Of a stretch of 64,000 bases of DNA, positions 48,129 to 56,495 are shown in pieces. Every line of letters begins with the position of its first letter. Position 1 is the stretch's first letter. The stretch lies in assembly GCF_003696315.1 (NCBI RefSeq), contig NZ_RFFN01000001.1, positions 310,001 to 374,000 of the forward strand, written 5' to 3'. The position numbers and the translations under genes are program-made. The notes under the pieces are model-generated. The model saw only the letters and a list, made by a program, of their open reading frames with translations. It was not told the origin of the DNA and did no database searches. This DNA is from Pseudomonas songnenensis. Its GTDB lineage: Bacteria > Pseudomonadota > Gammaproteobacteria > Pseudomonadales > Pseudomonadaceae.

Positions 48129-48944
48129 TCAGTCGAAGGGGCCGGCCGCGACGAAGGCGCCGCCCTGGTAGATGCCGGCCGGGTCGTCGGCGCTGTACGG
48201 CGGTTGCTGCTCGACCTTGTCGCGGAACGCTTCGGAGCTGTCCTGCGCATGGAAGCCCAGGTGCGTGGCCAGACGGTTGTCCCACCACACGTCGCGGTTG
48301 GCGGACATGCCGTAGACCACGGTATGGCCGACCGCAGGCGTGAACAGCGCGCAGCGCATCAGCTCGGTGAGGTCGCGGAAACTGAGCCAGGTGCTCATCA
48401 TTCGACGGTTGGCCGGCTCGGGGAACGAGGAGCCGATGCGGATGCTGACGGTCTCGATGCCGTAGCGGTCGTAATAGAAGTTCGCCATGTCCTCGCCGTA
48501 GGACTTGGACAGGCCGTAGTAGCCATCCGGGCGGCGTGGAGCGTGGGCATCCAGAGTCTCGGACTGCGGGTGGAAGCCGATCACGTGGTTGGAACTGGCG
48601 AAGACCACACGCTTGATGCCATGCAGGCGCGCCCCTTCGTAGATGTGGAAGGTGCCGCGGATATTGGCGTCGAGGATTTCCTCGAACGGCCGCTCGACGG
48701 AGACGCCGCCAAAATGAGCGATGGCATCGACACCTTCGCACAGGGCGTGCACAGCCGCCTTGTCGGCGAGGTCGCAAGGCACGACCTCCTCATGTTCACC
48801 GGCTGCCGGTGCCATCGGCGCGATATCGGACAGTCGGATGATGCGGGCGTAGGGCTGCAGGCGTTCGCGCAGCTCCTTGCCGAGGCCGCCCGCTGCACCA
48901 GTGAGCAGAAGACGGCCGAATGGGGGTGTCGGAGTGGTAGTCAT
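48129..48944 (-). CDS. udh: Uronate dehydrogenase
   Basis: A 271-residue extended SDR closely like the uronate dehydrogenase of Pseudomonas syringae: LLLTGAAGGLGKELRERL, SDIAPMAPAAG, VDAIAHFGGVS, FASSNHVIGF, DAHAPRRPDGYYGLSK (YxxxK) and SIRIGSSFPEP. It oxidises galacturonate and glucuronate to aldarolactones with NAD+. First gene of the operon udh-lactonase-dctPQM. Start at ATG 48944 (MTTTPTPPF) is preferred; an upstream in-frame Met lies at 48977 and would bring the start to within 5 bases of a palindrome (48982-48993). Confidence 0.95.
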   Translation of the reverse strand: MTTTPTPPFGRLLLTGAAGGLGKELRERLQPYARIIRLSDIAPMAPAAGEHEEVVPCDLADKAAVHALCEGVDAIAHFGGVSVERPFEEILDANIRGTFHIYEGARLHGIKRVVFASSNHVIGFHPQSETLDAHAPRRPDGYYGLSKSYGEDMANFYYDRYGIETVSIRIGSSFPEPANRRMMSTWLSFRDLTELMRCALFTPAVGHTVVYGMSANRDVWWDNRLATHLGFHAQDSSEAFRDKVEQQPPYSADDPAGIYQGGAFVAAGPFD

Positions 48945-49325
48945 CGGGGTGCCTGTCGTTATTGTTCTTGGAGTCATCTGTTGTCATATGACATGCAGTA
49001 AATATCAGCATCTGCCTGCGTGAATGTCAACACGCTTAAAGTCGTAGTTGATGAGATATGTCGCATATCAGCGGCACTTGCGGAGAGTTGTCCAGGCTAA
49101 AGCGCTGCGGCAGAGGGCTTCAGAGCAGCGAGGGTCCAGATTGACGCAAGCGCGGCGCGGCCAGAAATATTTTTGATGGTTGTATGATGACTATCCGAAA
49201 GCGGGGTGCGCAATGTGGTAGCGCGCGGCCAGGGCAATGCCGAAGCGCTGCTGGTGCACACCGTGATGACTGCTATGGAAACTGCCGGGCGGGTACCCTG
49301 AGCGGCCGCGATTGGCCGCTGCTGT
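48945..49325. other. Control region before udh with several palindromes
   Basis: About 380 bases without a gene. It contains TGTCATATGACA (48982-48993, perfect 12-base palindrome), GATATG-TCG-CATATC (49055-49069, perfect arms) and GGTTGTATGATGAC (49178-49191), which differs from the kdgD operator by three transitions. AzlD ends to its right, so all promoters here serve the leftward udh operon. Confidence 0.6.
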
Positions 49326-49634
49326 TCAGAACTGCCTGACCAGCGCCGCGGCGAGGATACCGGCGGCAATCGCCGGCAGCGGCTTCTTCAGCACCAGCAT
49401 GGTCACTGCCGTGGCCAAGAGCGCCAGCCGGGCGCCGCTGTCGCCCTCCCATGCCATCGGCGCAACGATCGCCATCAGCACCGAGCCGGACATGGCGGTG
49501 ATGAACTGCCGGACGCGGTCGCTGATGGGCACGAAGGCCATGACCATCACGCCGCCCCAGCGCGTCGCCAGCGTTACCAGTGCCATGACCAGCACCACGA
49601 TCAGCGCGCCGGCGCCCGTCGCATCAAGATTCAC
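49326..49634 (-). CDS. azlD: AzlD-family branched-chain amino-acid export subunit
   Basis: A 102-residue membrane protein with three hydrophobic helices and the AzlD pattern ALVTLATRWGGVMVMAFVP and a conserved Pro in KPLPAIAAG. It starts with GTG at 49634, supported by AAGGAG 9 bases upstream. It overlaps azlC by 11 bases. AzlCD exports branched-chain amino acids in Bacillus; here the substrate is inferred. Confidence 0.85.
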   Translation of the reverse strand: MNLDATGAGALIVVLVMALVTLATRWGGVMVMAFVPISDRVRQFITAMSGSVLMAIVAPMAWEGDSGARLALLATAVTMLVLKKPLPAIAAGILAAALVRQF

Positions 49635-50340
49635 GTGCGTGCTCCTTCCACAGCAGCCCCGTCGCGCCGCCGGCCAGGGCACCCACCACCACATGGCTGT
49701 TCTCCGGCAGGTAGCGAAAGGCGAGCAGCGAGGCGGCGGCCGCCACGCTCCAGATCACCAGCATGCGCAGGTTCTTTTCGCCGCCCACCACCATCGCCAG
49801 CAGGAAGCAGCCCATCACCATGTCCAGCCCCAGGCGCTTCGGATCGCTGACGGCGCTGCCGAAATGGATGCCTAGCCAGCTGCCGACCACCCAGAACGAC
49901 CACAGCGCCAGGCCGCCACCGAGCAGCAGGCCGAAGCCCGGGCGGTTGCGGTTGAACGCCTGCATGGCCATCGCCCAGTTGGCGTCTGACGCGATCAGCA
50001 TCACCCCGTAGCGCCGGCCGGGCGGCAACTGGCGCAACCAGGGGTAGAGCGTGGCGCCCATCAGCAGATGGCGGGCGTTGATGGCGAACACCGTGACCAT
50101 CAGGGTGAACAGAGGCACCTGCGGGCCCCACAGTTCCAGCGCGGCGAACTGCGAGGCGCCGGCGAACACCAGCGCGCTCATCGCCAGGATCACCGAGTCG
50201 TCCAGCCCGGTCTGCACCGCGGCGAGGCCGAAGGCGGCACCGAACAGGGTGACGAAGATGGAAATCGGCGCGAGCTGGCGAAAACCGGCCCAGACCATGC
50301 GCCGGTCGAAATGATGCAGCTCGTTATCCGCGTCAGTCAT
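49624..50340 (-). CDS. azlC: AzlC-family branched-chain amino-acid permease
   Basis: A 238-residue permease with five to six helices and AzlC motifs (ISIFVTLFGAAFGLAAVQTG, LVFAGASQFAALEL, INARHLLMGATLYPWL). ATG 50340 follows GGAGGA. It forms a two-gene exporter with azlD. Long upstream in-frame sequence shows no similarity and was left out. Confidence 0.9.
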   Translation of the reverse strand: MTDADNELHHFDRRMVWAGFRQLAPISIFVTLFGAAFGLAAVQTGLDDSVILAMSALVFAGASQFAALELWGPQVPLFTLMVTVFAINARHLLMGATLYPWLRQLPPGRRYGVMLIASDANWAMAMQAFNRNRPGFGLLLGGGLALWSFWVVGSWLGIHFGSAVSDPKRLGLDMVMGCFLLAMVVGGEKNLRMLVIWSVAAAASLLAFRYLPENSHVVVGALAGGATGLLWKEHARES

Positions 50341-50516
50341 GCACGAGTCCTCCAGGTGGCAGCGCCGGATCGACGACGTCAATCGATGTCCAGCCAGCCA
50401 GATTAGGGGGGTGTTGCTGCGACGGAACAGCGCAGTTGGCGTCTGATCGTGCGGTACAGATTCGCGCGACGCCCCTGGCCGGGCCGTTGCGCCCCGGAAC
50501 AGGGGGCGATGGGGTG

Positions 50517-51539
50517 TCAGCGGCTCGGCTCGAGCTGGGCGGACGGGGGGCGCAGGAACCGCTTGCGGAAAGCGGCCGGCGAGATGCCGACCCGCTGGCA
50601 AAACAGGCGTCGGAACGAGTTGCCGTCGTCGTAACCGACGCGGGTGGTGATCGCGTCGAACCCCAGTCGCGTGGTTTCCAACAGGTGCTTGGCCCTTTCC
50701 AGGCGCAGAGCCTGGAGGTAGGCGAGGGGTGTGTAGCCGGTGGCATCCTTGAATCGCCGCTTGAAGTTGCGCGCACCGAAACCGAAGCGCTCAGCCAGTT
50801 CGTCGATGCCGACGGGGGCGGTGAAGTTGGACTCCAGCCAGTCCTGGACCCGTGCTACTGCCTCGTCGGCATGATCGCGGGGCATCGACCACTTGATGTA
50901 CACCGACTGCTCGCTGCGGACCCCGTCCACCAGCAGGTAGCGGCTGCACTGCTGCGCCAGTTCGCGTGAGGCGAAGCGGCGGATCAGGTGCAGCAGCAGA
51001 TCCATGGCCGCGCTCGCGCCCGCGCTGCTGATCAGTCGGCCGTCCTCGCAGAGGATGCGTCGTTCGTCCAGGCGTACCGCCGGATAGCGCCGGCGCATGA
51101 GGTCGGCGAAGGCCCAGTGGGTGGTGGCCTGCACGCCGTCGAGCAGCCCCGCTTCGGCGAGCATGAAGGTGGCAGTGCACATCGACGCGATGAAGGCGCC
51201 CTGCCGATGCTGGCGGCACAGCCAGTCGCGATATCGGCCGAAGGCGGGCAGCGCCTCGCGCAGGCTGAACAGAAAACCGGGAACGAGTACCAGATCGGTG
51301 TGATCGAGCGCGTCGAGGGCGACGTCCACGGACATCGTACGGCCCAGGGCGTTTTTCACCGGCAGCCCATCGAGTGACGCGACAACAACCGCAAACGGCA
51401 CCGCAGAGGGCGCGGCCAGGCGGTTTGCTGCATCCAGTACTTCAAGCGCCAGCGTGGCGGAGGCCTGGGAGCTGTGCTCGGCAAGCAAAAGCGTAATGTG
51501 CATGGCAGGTGGTTGCGTAAATCGCATGGTATTGGTCAT
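50517..51539 (-). CDS. GlxA-type AraC-family regulator (DJ-1/PfpI sensor)
   Basis: A 340-residue regulator: N-terminal DJ-1/PfpI-like domain (about 12-190, with MCTATFMLAEAGLLDG carrying the nucleophile-position Cys), then AraC helix-turn-helix motifs (RFGFGARNFKRRFKDATGYT and GYDDGNSFRRLFCQRVG). Family members respond to small metabolites such as amino-acid derivatives. Upstream of azlC and divergent from the thioesterase gene; either could be its target. Start at ATG 51539; an alternative Met is at 51503 (MHITLLL). Confidence 0.88.
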   Translation of the reverse strand: MTNTMRFTQPPAMHITLLLAEHSSQASATLALEVLDAANRLAAPSAVPFAVVVASLDGLPVKNALGRTMSVDVALDALDHTDLVLVPGFLFSLREALPAFGRYRDWLCRQHRQGAFIASMCTATFMLAEAGLLDGVQATTHWAFADLMRRRYPAVRLDERRILCEDGRLISSAGASAAMDLLLHLIRRFASRELAQQCSRYLLVDGVRSEQSVYIKWSMPRDHADEAVARVQDWLESNFTAPVGIDELAERFGFGARNFKRRFKDATGYTPLAYLQALRLERAKHLLETTRLGFDAITTRVGYDDGNSFRRLFCQRVGISPAAFRKRFLRPPSAQLEPSR

Positions 51540-51610
51540 TTCTGCATCTACCTTACCCCGAGCGCGCCACCTAGAGTGCGGCATCTGTCATGCCAACCGG
51601 ATCTGCTCAC

Positions 51611-52168
51611 ATGAACCTGTGGTTTCGTCTTCTGCTGATGTTGTTGCGCCGCCCCTGGCGAAAGCCGGTACCGGGCCTCGCCACCACCGTCGTTCGGCTG
51701 CGTGTCTGGCCTCTGGATCTGGATTTCAACCGGCATGTCACCAATGGCCGCTATTTCACCCTGGCCGATGTCGGTCGCATGGACTACGTGCTTCGCAGCG
51801 GCGCTTATCGTGTGGCCCTTCGGCATCGCGCATTGCCGATCGTGGGTGACGTGTGCGGCAAGTTCCGCCGCGAACTGAAGCTGTTCGAGCGCTTCGAGAT
51901 CCACACGCGGATGCTCGGCTGGGACGCCAAATGGAGTTTCGTCGAGCACCGATTCGTCAAGGACCAGCGGGTAATCGCCGTGGTGGTCATGCGCGGGCTG
52001 TTCAGGGGGCGCAAGGGTGTCGTTGCGCCTGGCGAGTTCGCCCGGGAACTTGGCTTGGACGAGCAGTCGCCGCCCTTGCCCCAATGGCTGCGCGAGTGGT
52101 CGGCGAGCTGCGATGGGCTCAGCATTCAGCTGCGCGAAGCGGAGGATCTGGTGCAGCAGGCGCCATGA
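51611..52168 (+). CDS. Thioesterase-superfamily (hotdog) protein
   Basis: A 185-residue single hotdog protein with the 4HBT active-site segment LDLDFNRHVTNGRYFTLADVGRMDY (quoted in part; Asp/Asn and Asn-Gly), resembling THEM6-type acyl-CoA thioesterases. An N-terminal hydrophobic segment (LWFRLLLMLL) may bind membrane. ATG 51611 is 71 bases from the divergent GlxA-type gene. Substrate unknown. Confidence 0.8.
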   Translation: MNLWFRLLLMLLRRPWRKPVPGLATTVVRLRVWPLDLDFNRHVTNGRYFTLADVGRMDYVLRSGAYRVALRHRALPIVGDVCGKFRRELKLFERFEIHTRMLGWDAKWSFVEHRFVKDQRVIAVVVMRGLFRGRKGVVAPGEFARELGLDEQSPPLPQWLREWSASCDGLSIQLREAEDLVQQAP

Positions 52169-52202
52169 GGCAGAGCGCCTGTGCGGTTCAGCGCGGGTAA
52201 GG

Positions 52203-53117
52203 CTAGAGCGGCGGCGGGCCCTGGGCAATGTCGCCGGCCGCCTGGCGCACGGCATCGCGCGCGGCCTCCAGCGCCGGGTTGTCGTTGTCATCGCGCCAGG
52301 CCAGGTGCAGTTCGGCGCAGATGCCCGGCGGCAGCGGCAGTTCACGAAAGCACATCTGCTGGAAGCGGATCGCGCTGGCCCCGCGTGGCACCAGCGCCAG
52401 GCCGAGGCCGGCGTTGACCAGCGAGAGGATGGTCAGCGTCGAGCCCAGCGACTGTACGTAGTCAGGCTGGATACCGCAGGCGCGGAACAGCCCGGTGTGC
52501 AGCTCGTTGAACGGCTGCCAGGCACCATGGGCATAGAGGATGAACGGCTCGCCGTGGAGCATCGCCAGGGTCGGCGCCGGATGCTGCGCCAGCGGGTGCT
52601 CGGCTGGCGTGGCCAGCACGAAGGGCTCGCGCAGCAGGCATTCACTGACCAGCCTCGGCTGCTGCAACGGCTCGCGCACCACCGCCAGGTCGACCCGGCG
52701 CCCGCGCAGAGCCTGCAGCTGTTCGAAGGTGGTGGTTTCCAGCAGGTTGATGGCCACGCCCGGCCGTTCCCGGCGTATCTGTGTGATCGCGCGCGGCAGG
52801 AAGTCGTAGACCGCGCTGGCCACGAAGCTGATGGTCAGCGAGCCGCTCTCGCCCAGTGCAGCCAGCCGCGCGCCTTGCGCCGCGCGGTGGGCCTGGTCGA
52901 GCAACGCCTGCGCCTCGACGAAGAAGGCACGACCGGCTGCAGTGAGCGCCACCGAGCGCGTGCTGCGGGTGAACAGCGCGACGCCGAGCTGATGTTCCAG
53001 CAACTGGATCTGCCGGCTCAGCGGCGGCTGCGTCATGTTCAGGCGCTCGGCGGCACGGCGGAAATTCAGTTCGCTGGCCAGGGTGGTGAAGCAGCGCAGC
53101 TGGGCGAGTTCGAACAT
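52203..53117 (-). CDS. LysR-family regulator next to TalrD
   Basis: A 304-residue LysR protein: winged helix FELAQLRCFTTLASELNFRRAA and LNMTQPPLSRQIQLLEHQLG, then a type-2 periplasmic-binding fold. It is divergent from the L-talarate/galactarate dehydratase gene, and the 105-base gap carries two GTATCAATC words 31 bases apart (53131 and 53162), a plausible helically phased binding pair. It probably controls that gene and itself. ATG 53117 follows CAGGAAC. Confidence 0.87.
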   Translation of the reverse strand: MFELAQLRCFTTLASELNFRRAAERLNMTQPPLSRQIQLLEHQLGVALFTRSTRSVALTAAGRAFFVEAQALLDQAHRAAQGARLAALGESGSLTISFVASAVYDFLPRAITQIRRERPGVAINLLETTTFEQLQALRGRRVDLAVVREPLQQPRLVSECLLREPFVLATPAEHPLAQHPAPTLAMLHGEPFILYAHGAWQPFNELHTGLFRACGIQPDYVQSLGSTLTILSLVNAGLGLALVPRGASAIRFQQMCFRELPLPPGICAELHLAWRDDNDNPALEAARDAVRQAAGDIAQGPPPL

Positions 53118-53130
53118 TGATCCGTTCCTG

Positions 53131-53170
53131 GTATCAATCGAGAGCGTTAATGAATTGGACCGTATCAATC
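53131..53170. promoter_or_regulatory. Direct repeats, candidate LysR binding site
   Basis: GTATCAATC occurs at 53131-53139 and 53162-53170, same orientation, 31 bases apart (three helical turns), between the divergent LysR and TalrD genes. Confidence 0.5.
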
Positions 53171-53222
53171 AGCCGGCGGATTATCCAGCGCATCCCCTGA
53201 CTGGCGAGGCGGCGACACACGA

Positions 53223-54365
53223 ATGAGCGACCTCTACGAAGCGGACCGCATCAGCTGGATTGGCCTGCGTGCTGTGGAGTTGCCACTGCAGCGGCCTGTC
53301 AGCGACGCCAAGGTGCTTACCGGGCGACAGCTGCCGCTGGCGTCGGTCAGCCTGTTGTTTGTCGAACTGCAGACGCAGCAGGGTCATAAGGGGCTGGGCT
53401 TCAGCTACAGCCTGCGCACCGGCGGCCCGGCGCAATATGCCCATGCGCAGGAGCTGGCGCCGCTGCTGCTGGGCGAAGATCCCAACGACATTGCCCGCCT
53501 GTGGAGCCGATTGAGCTGGGCCAGCGCCTCGATCGGGCGCAGCGGCCTGGCAGTGCAGAGCATCGCCGCCTTCGACACCGCGCTCTGGGACCTCAAGGCG
53601 CGCCGCGCCGGCTTGCCGCTGGCCAAGCTGCTCGGCGCCCATCGCGACGAGGTGCCTTGCTACAACACCTCCGGCGGCTACCTGCAGGCGCCCATCGAGG
53701 AGGTCATCGAAAAGGCCGAGGCCTCCCGCGCGCGCGGTATCGGCGGGATCAAGCTGAAGGTCGGCCAGCCTGACCGGCGCGCCGACCTGCGCCGGGTCGA
53801 GGCGCTGCGCAGGCACTTCGGTGACGAGGTCGCGTTGATGGTGGACGTCAACCAGCAATGGGACCGCACCACCGCGGCGCGCATGGGCACGGCGCTGGAG
53901 GAACTCGAGCTGACCTGGATCGAGGAACCGCTGGATGCCCACGATCTGGAAGGCCATGCCGCCCTGGCCGCGCAGCTGGTCACCCCGGTCGGTAGCGGCG
54001 AGATGCTCGCCAGTGCGGCCGACGCCTGTGCCTTCGTCGAGCGCGGCGCGGTGGATGTAATCATGCACGACGCCCCGCGTATCGGCGGCATCACCCCGTT
54101 CCTGCAGGTGGCGGAGGCGGCGCGGCGACGTGGGCTGGTGCTGGCGCCGCATTTCGTCATGGAGTTGCATATCCACCTCGCGGCCGCCTACGAACACGTG
54201 GCCTGGGTCGAACACTTCGAATGGCTCGAGCCGCTGTTCCAGGAGCGACTCGAGATCCGCGATGGCTGCATGCAGGTACCGACCCGGCCCGGGCTGGGGC
54301 TGAGCCTCAGCGAGCAGGTGGCGGGTTGGACACTGGCGCGCGAGACGTTCGGCACCAAGCCGTGA
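53223..54365 (+). CDS. L-talarate/galactarate dehydratase (enolase superfamily)
   Basis: A 380-residue mandelate-racemase-subgroup enzyme closely like Salmonella TalrD/GalrD: PVSDAKVLTGRQ, FSYS, DPNDIARLWSRL, LGAHRDEVPCYNTSGGYL, IKLKVGQP (base Lys pair near 178-180), metal ligands in LMVDVNQQWD, TWIEEPLDAHDLEGHA and SGEML, then DAPRIGGI and HFVMELHIHLAAAYEH with the catalytic His. It dehydrates L-talarate or galactarate to the 5-keto-4-deoxy sugar acid. Start ATG 53223 follows GGCGGCG weakly. Divergent LysR gene upstream. Confidence 0.92.
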   Translation: MSDLYEADRISWIGLRAVELPLQRPVSDAKVLTGRQLPLASVSLLFVELQTQQGHKGLGFSYSLRTGGPAQYAHAQELAPLLLGEDPNDIARLWSRLSWASASIGRSGLAVQSIAAFDTALWDLKARRAGLPLAKLLGAHRDEVPCYNTSGGYLQAPIEEVIEKAEASRARGIGGIKLKVGQPDRRADLRRVEALRRHFGDEVALMVDVNQQWDRTTAARMGTALEELELTWIEEPLDAHDLEGHAALAAQLVTPVGSGEMLASAADACAFVERGAVDVIMHDAPRIGGITPFLQVAEAARRRGLVLAPHFVMELHIHLAAAYEHVAWVEHFEWLEPLFQERLEIRDGCMQVPTRPGLGLSLSEQVAGWTLARETFGTKP

Positions 54366-54370
54366 CGGCA

Positions 54371-54394
54371 GCCCCTCTGCTGGCGCAGAGGGGC
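54371..54394. terminator. Hairpin between convergent TalrD and tctA
   Basis: GCCCCTCTGC / GCAGAGGGGC with loop TGGC lies between the two convergent stop codons. No T run either side; probable bidirectional termination aid. Confidence 0.6.
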
Positions 54395-54399
54395 GCAGG

Positions 54400-55920
54400 T
54401 CAGGTGCGCAGCACCTGGCCGAGAACACCGGTCCTGGGCCGCATTGCGCTGTACAGCTGCCAGAGCACGAAGGCCAGGGCCAGACCGAGGAAGGTCGCGG
54501 CGATGGGGTTGGTGAAGAAGGAGGCGAAGTTGCCGTCGGAGAGCATCAGGCCGCGGCGCAGGTTGGTCTCCGCCATCGGCCCGAGGATGAAGCCGATGAT
54601 GAATGGCGCGACCGGCATGCCCGCCTTGACGAAGCCGTAGCCGAGCAGGCCGAACAGCAGGATCGACCAGACATCGAACAGCCGGCTTGAGAGACCGAAC
54701 GCACCGACCACGCAGAGCACCAGGATGATCGGCAGCAGGATGTGCTTGGGCACGTCGAGCAGCTTGATGAACAGGCGCAGGCCGTAGAACTCCATGAACA
54801 GCATCATCACCGAGGCCACCAACAGCGCGGCGAAGATGGTGTAGACCAGCGGCCCCTGGCTGACGAACAGCAGCGGGCCGGGCTGGATGCCGTGAATCAG
54901 AAAGCCGCCGAGCAGGATCGCGGTGGTGGTGTCGCCGGGAATGCCCAGGGTCATCAGCGGCATCATGGCGCCGCCGATGCCGGCGTTGTTCGCCGTCTCG
55001 CTGGCGACCACGCCGCCGATATTGCCCTTGCCATAGGTTTCCGGCTGCTTGGCGCGCTTCTTGGCGACGATGTAGGAGAGCAGGTTGGAGGTGCCGGCGC
55101 CGATGCCCGGCAGGATGCCCACTGTCAGGCCGATCAGGCCCGAGCGGCTGGCGTTGGGCAGCTCCTGGCGGAACTCCCTGAGCGAGAAGCCGAAGCCCTT
55201 GATGTGCTTCATGCTCACCGAGCCGACCTTGCTGCGCGCGGCGTGTCGCCCGGTTTCGGCGAGCTTGATGACCTCGGCGACGGCGAACATGCCGATCATC
55301 ACCGTCAGCATGGAGAAGCCGCCGTTCAGTTCGCTGAGGCCGAAGGTGAAGCGGCGCACCGCCTCCACCGGGGCGATGCCGACGGTGGACACGGCGATGC
55401 CGAGGGTGCCGGCGAACAGCCCCTTGACCATTGAGCCGGCCGACAGGGTGGCGATCAGCGTCAGGGAGAACACCGCGATGGCGAAGTATTCATGCGGGCC
55501 GAAGCTCAGCGCCACCTTGGCCAGCTGCGGGGCGATGAACATCAGCGCGATGATGCTGAAGATGGTGCCGAGAAAGGAGAACACGATGCCGACCCCGAGT
55601 GCCTTCACGCCCAGGCCCTGCTCCATCAATGGGCCGCCGTCGAACACCGTGGCGATGGACGAGGGCGTACCGGGGATCTTCAGCAGGATCGCCGAGATCA
55701 GGCCGCCGGATGTGGCGCCGATGAACAGGGCGACCAGCAGCGACAGGCCGGCCTGCGGCCCCATGGTAAAGGTCAGCGGCAGGCATAGCGCCACGGCCAT
55801 GGTGGCGGACAGACCGGGCACGGCGCCGAACACGATGCCGACGGCGACGCCGAGAAACATCAGGATCAGGATGTTGAGCGAGAAGACGGCACCGAAGCCT
55901 TGCTGCAGTAAGTCGAGCAT
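54400..55920 (-). CDS. tctA: Tripartite tricarboxylate transporter, large permease (TctA)
   Basis: A 506-residue TctA with about 12 hydrophobic segments and the family opening FGAVPGLSATMAVALCLPLTF and GATSGGLISAILLKIPGTP. Middle loop HTKHIKGFGFSLREFRQ-like region (about residue 240) and GILPGIGAGTSNLLSY are usual. Last gene of gudD-tctC-tctB-tctA, so cargo is probably glucarate or a related aldarate (inference). Confidence 0.93.
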   Translation of the reverse strand: MLDLLQQGFGAVFSLNILILMFLGVAVGIVFGAVPGLSATMAVALCLPLTFTMGPQAGLSLLVALFIGATSGGLISAILLKIPGTPSSIATVFDGGPLMEQGLGVKALGVGIVFSFLGTIFSIIALMFIAPQLAKVALSFGPHEYFAIAVFSLTLIATLSAGSMVKGLFAGTLGIAVSTVGIAPVEAVRRFTFGLSELNGGFSMLTVMIGMFAVAEVIKLAETGRHAARSKVGSVSMKHIKGFGFSLREFRQELPNASRSGLIGLTVGILPGIGAGTSNLLSYIVAKKRAKQPETYGKGNIGGVVASETANNAGIGGAMMPLMTLGIPGDTTTAILLGGFLIHGIQPGPLLFVSQGPLVYTIFAALLVASVMMLFMEFYGLRLFIKLLDVPKHILLPIILVLCVVGAFGLSSRLFDVWSILLFGLLGYGFVKAGMPVAPFIIGFILGPMAETNLRRGLMLSDGNFASFFTNPIAATFLGLALAFVLWQLYSAMRPRTGVLGQVLRT

Positions 55921-55930
55921 GGTCGATTCC

Positions 55931-56428
55931 TCAGAGGAAATTCAGCAGGCCGGCGGGCAGCAACAGATCGAAGGCCTCGCGGAACAGCAGATAGATGACG
56001 ATGGACGTGACCAGCGCGATGCCGGCATAGGGCAGGTGGCGGATCTTGCGATCCACCGGCGTCAGCACGATGAACTGCAGGTACAGGTAGATCGCAGTCA
56101 TGATGGGAAAACCCACCGGGCCCAGCAGTACGACGTAAAGCAGGATCAGGCCAAGGGTCTTGAGCACCGTGGCGGGCTCGATCACGGTGGGCGCGGGTTC
56201 GTCCTGCGTGGCGGCGCTGCTATCACTCGCCGGCTGGGTTCTGCTGGCGAAGGCACTGACCACCTGGAAGACCCCGAGCAGGGAGAGCAGGGCGGCCAGC
56301 AGGAAGGGGACCGTGGCGGCATCGATGCCTTCGTGGCCGGGCAGCCGATAGGCCATCACCATGTAGGTGGCGCTGACGCCGAGCATGGCCACGCCGATGA
56401 TCAGTTCTTTCTTGTTCGCAGTGGTCAT
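55931..56428 (-). CDS. tctB: Tripartite tricarboxylate transporter, small permease (TctB)
   Basis: A 165-residue membrane protein with four hydrophobic segments (about 8-25, 38-58, 90-120, 135-158). Low-similarity TctB family identified by size, topology and place between tctC and tctA; 10 bases separate it from tctA. Confidence 0.85.
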   Translation of the reverse strand: MTTANKKELIIGVAMLGVSATYMVMAYRLPGHEGIDAATVPFLLAALLSLLGVFQVVSAFASRTQPASDSSAATQDEPAPTVIEPATVLKTLGLILLYVVLLGPVGFPIMTAIYLYLQFIVLTPVDRKIRHLPYAGIALVTSIVIYLLFREAFDLLLPAGLLNFL

Positions 56429-56495
56429 GGCAAACCTCCGTACGCGAAGAGGAGCGGCCAGCCGGCCCGTACAGCCGGCTGGCGCTGCGTCGGGT

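Noticed and set aside
49097-49369. Small minus-strand frame in the gap before udh
   Set aside because: No ribosome site, no recognisable protein, and it runs through the candidate control palindromes' neighbourhood into azlD.
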